The notes below the pieces were generated by a model that was not told the origin of the DNA, did no database searches, and was given only the letters and a program-made list of their open reading frames with translations. A stretch of 10,402 bases of DNA from NCBI GenBank assembly GCA_025351615.1, contig JANXVP010000075.1, positions 1-10,402 of the forward strand, in the 5' to 3' direction. Below are positions 6,621 to 10,402 of the stretch, in pieces. The DNA comes from Ramlibacter sp. (GTDB lineage Bacteria; Pseudomonadota; Gammaproteobacteria; Burkholderiales; Burkholderiaceae_C). Both the position numbers and the translations under genes were made by a program. Every line of letters starts with the position of its first letter. Positions within the stretch are counted from its first letter, which is position 1.

Positions 6621-7359
6621 GGTTAAGGATCGAGGCCAGGAACGCGCGGCCGCGTTCGGTGCGCGGTTCGTGAAAAAACTGGGCCGGGTCGCTGGCTTCC
6701 ACCACCTGGCCCTCGTCCATGAACACGATGCGGTCCGCAACCGACCGGGCAAAGCCCATCTCGTGCGTGACGCACAGCATCGTGATGCCCTGGCCGGCCA
6801 GTTCGATCATCACGTCGAGCACCTCCTTGATCATCTCCGGGTCGAGCGCCGAGGTCGGCTCGTCGAACACCATGATCTTCGGGGTCAGGCACAGGGCCCG
6901 CGCGATCGCGACGCGCTGCTGCTGGCCGCCGGACAGCTGCAGGGGGTATTTGTTGGCCTGCTCCGGGATGCGGACCCGTTCGAGCTGAGCCATCGCCCGC
7001 TCGACTGCCTCCTTGCGCGGCAGGCCGGCGACCCAGGTCGGCGCCAGGATCAGGTTTTCCAGCACCGTCAGGTGCGGGAACAGGTTGAACTGCTGGAACA
7101 CCATGCCGACCTGGCGGCGCACCGCTTCAATGGCTTTCACGTTGTCGCCCAGCACCAGCCCTGCGACCGTCAGTCTGCCTTCCTGGTAGTCCTCCAGCGC
7201 ATTGATGCAGCGCACCAGCGTTGATTTGCCGGAACCGGACGGGCCACAAATGACGATCCGCTCGCCGGCGCCGACCGACAGGTCGATGTCCCGGAGCACA
7301 TGGAAGGCGTCGCCATACCATTTGTTGACACGCTCGAAGCGGATGACAGGCTCGGTCAT
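6616..7359 (-). CDS. aapP: General L-amino-acid ABC transporter ATPase AapP
   Basis: Cytoplasmic ATPase that drives import through AapQ and AapM. It has 247 residues, normal for polar amino-acid ABC ATPases (AapP, BztD, GlnQ group). All motifs are present: Walker A GPSGSGKST (39-47), Q-loop at 89-90 (VFQQFNLFPH), signature LSGGQQQR (142-149), Walker B IMVFDEP (162-168), D-loop SALD (170-173), H-loop His199 (VTHEMGFAR). The frame is open for 61 codons upstream, but those overlap aapM in another frame and look unlike protein. The ATG at 7359 gives the family start MTEPVIRFERVNKWYG, with GGGGA just upstream as a modest ribosome site. It lies 13 bases after aapM and is the last gene of the operon. 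The symbol rests on the aapJQMP order. Confidence 0.95.
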   Translation of the reverse strand: MTEPVIRFERVNKWYGDAFHVLRDIDLSVGAGERIVICGPSGSGKSTLVRCINALEDYQEGRLTVAGLVLGDNVKAIEAVRRQVGMVFQQFNLFPHLTVLENLILAPTWVAGLPRKEAVERAMAQLERVRIPEQANKYPLQLSGGQQQRVAIARALCLTPKIMVFDEPTSALDPEMIKEVLDVMIELAGQGITMLCVTHEMGFARSVADRIVFMDEGQVVEASDPAQFFHEPRTERGRAFLASILNH

Positions 7360-7372
7360 GGGGTCCCCGGGC

Positions 7373-8476
7373 CTAGCGGGCCCTGCTGCGGCGCAGGCGG
7401 CGCTCCACGCCCAGGCTGTAGCGGGACATGGCGAAGCAGCAGGTGAAATAAATGGCGGCGATGAACAGGTAGGCCTCGATCTTGAAGGGCCGCCAGTTCG
7501 GGTCCGAGCCCAGTGCCAGCGACAGCGCGCCGGTGAGTTCATAGAGCGAGACGATGGTCACGAGCGAGGTGTCCTTGAACAGGGCGATGAAGTTGTTCAT
7601 GATGCTGGGCACGACGGCGGCCAGCGCCTGCGGCAGGATTACCTTGCGCTGCGCCTGCCACCAGCGCAGGCCGATGCTGGCGGCCGCCTCCGCCTGGCCG
7701 TGGCCGATGGTTTGCAGCCCGGCGCGCACGATCTCGGCCATGTACGCCGCCGCGAACAGCGTGATGCCCACGATGACGCGGATCAGCACATCCGGCGATT
7801 TGCCCACCGGCATCAACAGCGGCAACATGAATGAGGCCATGAACAGCACGGAGATTAGCGGCACGCCGCGGATCAGCTCGATGTAGACGATGCAAAGGCT
7901 TCGGATCGCCGGCATGGTGGAGCGGCGACCCAGCGCCACCAGCACCGCGATCGGAAAGGCCAGCCCCATCGACACCACGCTCAGCAGGATCGTCAGCGGA
8001 AGGCCGCCCCATTGGTCGGTCGGCACCTTGCTCAGGCCCAGCGTGCCTCCAGCCATCAAGGCAAAGAAAACGCCCAGGCCCGTGGCCCAGAGCAATGCCA
8101 GCCAGGGCTTCCAGCAGCGGGAGCTGCAGCTTGCCAGGACCGGGATCAGCAGGCTCAAGGTTGCCACCAGAGGCCGCCACAGCTGCGTCTGAGGGTAGCG
8201 GCCAAGCAGGATGAACGTGCCTTTTTCCACCACCACGCCCCAGCATGCGCCGATCCCGCGTGCGGCCTGGCAGCGATCGGCGTCGGGGACGAACACCGCC
8301 TGCAGCAGCCCCCAGCGCACCCCCTTGAGCGCCAGCCAGCCCAGAATCGCCAGCAGCAGCAGGGTGGCCAACGCGTTCGGGATGCTGGCGAACAGGTTGT
8401 GGCGCAGCCAGGCCATGCGGCCCGATATGCGCGCCGGTGCGGGCCGGGCGGCAATGGGATGAAAGCCCTGGTCCAT
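7373..8476 (-). CDS. aapM: General L-amino-acid ABC transporter permease AapM
   Basis: Inner-membrane permease that pairs with AapQ to form the channel of the importer. It has 367 residues. A first membrane helix lies at about 32-51, then a periplasmic stretch with Cys69 and Cys78 (GACWG) and FILLGRYPQTQLWRP. Further helices lie at about 104-118, 124-145, 159-183, 205-223, 231-250 and 334-350. The EAA loop that docks the ATPase is GQAEAAASIGL (260-270), followed by KVILPQAL. It resembles the HisMQ/GlnP fold with the family's extra N-terminal part. The ATG at 8476 is chosen because an AAGGAG sits 11 bases upstream, inside the end of aapQ; the open frame extends further but only as a shadow of aapQ. 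The gap to aapQ is five bases, and aapP follows after 13. Confidence 0.94.
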   Translation of the reverse strand: MDQGFHPIAARPAPARISGRMAWLRHNLFASIPNALATLLLLAILGWLALKGVRWGLLQAVFVPDADRCQAARGIGACWGVVVEKGTFILLGRYPQTQLWRPLVATLSLLIPVLASCSSRCWKPWLALLWATGLGVFFALMAGGTLGLSKVPTDQWGGLPLTILLSVVSMGLAFPIAVLVALGRRSTMPAIRSLCIVYIELIRGVPLISVLFMASFMLPLLMPVGKSPDVLIRVIVGITLFAAAYMAEIVRAGLQTIGHGQAEAAASIGLRWWQAQRKVILPQALAAVVPSIMNNFIALFKDTSLVTIVSLYELTGALSLALGSDPNWRPFKIEAYLFIAAIYFTCCFAMSRYSLGVERRLRRSRAR

Positions 8477-8481
8477 TGCCG

Positions 8482-9678
8482 TCAGCGCTCCTTCAGCGCC
8501 GCTCGCCGGTTGAGCCAGTTCATGACCGCGGAAGTTGCCAGCGACAGGCTCAGGTACACCAGCATGATGATCGCGATGCATTCGACGGCGCGCCCGGTCT
8601 GGTTGAGCGAGGTGTTGGCGATCGACACCACATCGGGGTAGCCCACGGCCACCGCGAGCGACGAGTTCTTGGTGAGGTTCAGGTACTGGTTGGTCAACGG
8701 CGGAATGATCGGCCGTAACGCCAGCGGCAGCACGACCAGACGCAGCGCGCGCCGTCGCGACAGGCCCAGCGATGCGGCCGCCTCATGCTGGCCGGGCGCC
8801 ACCGACGCGATGCCCGCCCGCACCACTTCAGCCACATAGGCTGCGGTGTAGAGCACCAGTCCCAGCACGACGCTGAGGTACTCCGGGCTCAGGGCGCTCC
8901 CGCCCTCGATCTGGATGTCGCTGCGAAACGGATAGTCGAACTCCAGCGGGACGCCGCCGGCGAGCAGTCCGAGCGCGGTCAGCCCGATGACCAGCAGCGC
9001 AATCACGGCGGCGACCGGCCGCGCGATCCCTGTGCGCTCGAAGCGCGCGCGTGCCACCCGGGCATAGGCGACGCCGGCGCCGATACCGACGGCCAGTCCG
9101 GCGAAGGCGCACCAGTACCCCGCATGCCAGACCAGCAGGGGAAACGAGAGCCCGTTCTTGCTGATGAAAGCCACATCGCCGACGCTCAGGGCCTCGGCTG
9201 GCAGTGGCAGGTATTCGGTGAAGAGCAGATACCACATCAGCAACTGCAACAGCACAGGCACGTTGCGGAACAGTTCGACATAGCCGTAGCAAAGGCCGCG
9301 CACCAGGGCGTTGCGCGAGAAGCGGCCGATGCCCAGCAGCGTGCCCAGCACCGTCGTCAGGACGCAGCCAATGAGCGCAACCCGCAAGGTGTTGACCAGG
9401 CCCACCAGAAAAGCCTTCCAGTAGGGGTCGATGGACTCGTAGCGCACCCACCCTTCGCCAATGTCGAAACCGGCCGGCTGCAGCAGGAAATCGAAGCCGC
9501 TCTGGATCCCCCGGGCCCGCATGTTCTGCAGGGTGTTGGCCGCCAGGAAGCCGATGGCAAGCACCAGCAGCAGCACCGCGCCGACCTGGTAGACCTGGGC
9601 CCGGAGCCGGGGACTGCTCCACGACAGCCGGCCCAGGCGCGCCGGCGGCGGCCGCCGCGCTGGGATCGATCCGGGCAT
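8482..9678 (-). CDS. aapQ: General L-amino-acid ABC transporter permease AapQ
   Basis: The second permease subunit of the importer. It has 398 residues, in the usual range for AapQ/BztB. A cytoplasmic basic, Pro-rich N-terminus (1-27) precedes a first helix at about 31-49. A periplasmic loop follows (FDFLLQPAGFDIGEGW), then helices near 88-117, 141-157, 178-205, 219-242 and 266-286. The EAA loop is GQHEAAASLGL (296-306), followed by VVLPLALRPIIPPLTNQYLN, and the last helix is near 366-386. The ATG at 9678 overlaps the aapJ stop (TGATG) with no separate ribosome site visible, so translation is probably coupled to aapJ. The open frame runs upstream to 9975, but that part is a shadow of aapJ. 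The aapM ribosome site lies in its last codons. Confidence 0.95.
   Translation of the reverse strand: MPGSIPARRPPPARLGRLSWSSPRLRAQVYQVGAVLLLVLAIGFLAANTLQNMRARGIQSGFDFLLQPAGFDIGEGWVRYESIDPYWKAFLVGLVNTLRVALIGCVLTTVLGTLLGIGRFSRNALVRGLCYGYVELFRNVPVLLQLLMWYLLFTEYLPLPAEALSVGDVAFISKNGLSFPLLVWHAGYWCAFAGLAVGIGAGVAYARVARARFERTGIARPVAAVIALLVIGLTALGLLAGGVPLEFDYPFRSDIQIEGGSALSPEYLSVVLGLVLYTAAYVAEVVRAGIASVAPGQHEAAASLGLSRRRALRLVVLPLALRPIIPPLTNQYLNLTKNSSLAVAVGYPDVVSIANTSLNQTGRAVECIAIIMLVYLSLSLATSAVMNWLNRRAALKER
8488..8493 (-). promoter_or_regulatory. Shine-Dalgarno AAGGAG for aapM inside the aapQ 3' end
   Basis: AAGGAG encodes Lys396-Glu397 of AapQ, just before the last Arg and TGA, and stands 11 bases before the aapM ATG at 8476. 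The spacing is longer than ideal, but this is the only strong site near it, and it fixes the start. Confidence 0.65.
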
Positions 9679-9680
9679 CA
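9676..9680 (-). promoter_or_regulatory. TGATG stop/start overlap joining aapJ and aapQ
   Basis: The aapJ stop TGA (9680-9678) shares its final A with the aapQ start ATG (9678-9676). The bases before it (GCTCCGCCCATCCGC) contain no Shine-Dalgarno sequence. This is a standard arrangement for translational coupling by reinitiation, and would tie permease output to binding-protein translation. Confidence 0.75.
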
Positions 9681-10402
9681 GCGGATGGGCGGAGCGTAGA
9701 TCAGGCCACCCTTGGACCACAGGTTGTTGCTGCCGCGCGGCAGGCCGAGCGGGCTCTTGGGGCCGACGTTGCGCTCGAAAATCTCGCCGTAGTTGCCGGT
9801 CGCCTTGATCGCCCTGGCCAGCCAGTCCTTGTCCAGGCCCAGCAGCTTGCCCGTGTCCTCGGTGGTCCCCAGCAAGCGGCCGATGACCGGATCCTTGCTG
9901 TCCTTGTGCATCGTGTCGACGTTGGCTTGCGTGACGCCGTAGTCTTCGGCTTCGATCAAGCCGAACACCACCCACTTGGCGATCGCGAAGAATTCGTCGT
10001 CGCCGCGGCGCACCGCAGGGCCCAGTGGTTCCTTGGAGATCAGTTCGGGCAGGATCAGGTGGTCGGCCGGGTTCTTGGCTTCCTTGTTGCGGATCGAGGC
10101 CAGGCCGGAAGCGTCGGTGGTGTAGGCCTGGCAGCGCTCCGAAAAGTAGGCGGCGTTGGTGGCTTCGAGCTTCTCGAACACCACCGGCTTGATATTGAGG
10201 TTGTTGGCGCGCGAATAGTCGGTCAGGTTCTTCTCGGTGGTCGTGCCAGACTGGACGCAGACGGTGGCGTTCTTGAGCTGCTTGGCGCTCTTGATCTTGC
10301 TTTTGGCCGGTACCATGAAGCCCTGGCCGTCGTAGTAGGTCACGCCGGTGAAGCTCAGGCCGAGCGAGGCATCGCGGCTCAAGGTCCAGCTGGTGTTGCG
10401 CG
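9678..10402 (-). CDS. aapJ: General L-amino-acid ABC transporter substrate-binding protein AapJ, N-terminus missing
   Basis: Periplasmic receptor that binds L-amino acids and delivers them to AapQ-AapM. The window holds the last 240 codons and the stop; about 100 residues, including the expected signal peptide, lie beyond the right edge. The visible part opens in frame with RNTSWTLSRDASLGL, then VTYYDGQGFMV, VCVQSGTTTEKNL, FSERCQAYTTDASGLAS, and the C-terminal NYGEIFERNVGPKSPLGL and GGLIYAPPIR. All are characteristic of the AapJ/BztA group within the family-3 amino-acid binding proteins. A TTG at 10382 could be taken as a start by a gene finder, but it falls in the conserved SWTLSRDAS stretch and is internal. 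The gene is first in the visible operon, whose promoter would be outside the window. Substrate range is not readable; relatives are broad. Confidence 0.95.
   Translation of the reverse strand, partial: RNTSWTLSRDASLGLSFTGVTYYDGQGFMVPAKSKIKSAKQLKNATVCVQSGTTTEKNLTDYSRANNLNIKPVVFEKLEATNAAYFSERCQAYTTDASGLASIRNKEAKNPADHLILPELISKEPLGPAVRRGDDEFFAIAKWVVFGLIEAEDYGVTQANVDTMHKDSKDPVIGRLLGTTEDTGKLLGLDKDWLARAIKATGNYGEIFERNVGPKSPLGLPRGSNNLWSKGGLIYAPPIR

Noticed and set aside
7360..7542. 61-codon N-terminal extension of the aapP ATPase
   Set aside because: It overlaps aapM in another frame, is Pro/Arg/Ser shadow sequence, and the family start at 7359 is clear.
8200..8290. Cysteine-containing periplasmic segment after the first helix of AapM, which looked like an unusual insert
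   Set aside because: Cys-plus-GACW followed by an FG/LGRYP-WRP stretch is a normal trait of AapM-type permeases as I recall them, not a novelty.
9679..9975. 99-codon N-terminal extension of aapQ
   Set aside because: It is the shadow of the aapJ C-terminus; the TGATG junction gives a natural start at 9678.
1..10402. Mobile elements, CRISPR arrays, tRNA genes or a new defence-type cassette
   Set aside because: I looked for transposase-like proteins, direct-repeat arrays, tRNA folds and unfamiliar gene clusters and found none. Every sizeable gene belongs to a known family.

Overview
The window reads as the edge of a draft contig from a GC-rich betaproteobacterium, most likely Burkholderiales and probably of Comamonadaceae type. 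The reasons are the lysine/alanine-rich N-terminal extension on RpoD, a DnaG that begins MAIPQNF, and a complete four-gene general L-amino-acid ABC transporter. This placement comes from recognising protein families, not from any search. The first 43 bases are not genomic: they match an Illumina TruSeq i7 adapter, with an 8-base index and one missing C.

Layout. Bases 44-1914 (minus) hold the 5' four-fifths of rpoD, cut off in sigma region 2.4 by the adapter. Bases 1915-2165 are the dnaG-rpoD intergenic region. It has a perfect TATAAT, a dyad lying over the promoter spacer, several stem-loops, and a terminator-like hairpin with a T-tract close to the rpoD start. dnaG (minus, 2166-3968) follows. 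A divergent gap of only 38 bp then leads to an AMP-forming acyl-CoA ligase (plus, 4007-5653) and a YihY/BrkB-family membrane protein (plus, 5687-6598). These converge on an operon on the minus strand, read from right to left: aapJ (partial, runs off the right edge), aapQ, aapM and aapP.

How the genes work together. dnaG and rpoD are the replication-priming and housekeeping-sigma part of the classical macromolecular-synthesis operon; rpsU, the usual third member, is not next to dnaG here. AapJ (periplasmic binding protein), AapQ and AapM (permeases) and AapP (ATPase) together form one importer, with tightly packed genes including a TGATG stop/start overlap. The ligase would activate a carboxylic acid to its CoA thioester; its substrate cannot be read from the sequence.

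I do not see a new defence, mobile or otherwise undescribed system. There is no tRNA, rRNA, CRISPR array, insertion sequence or transposase. The points most worth a second look are the adapter contamination with the false rpoD end it creates, and the rpoD leader, which could be an attenuation-type control region.
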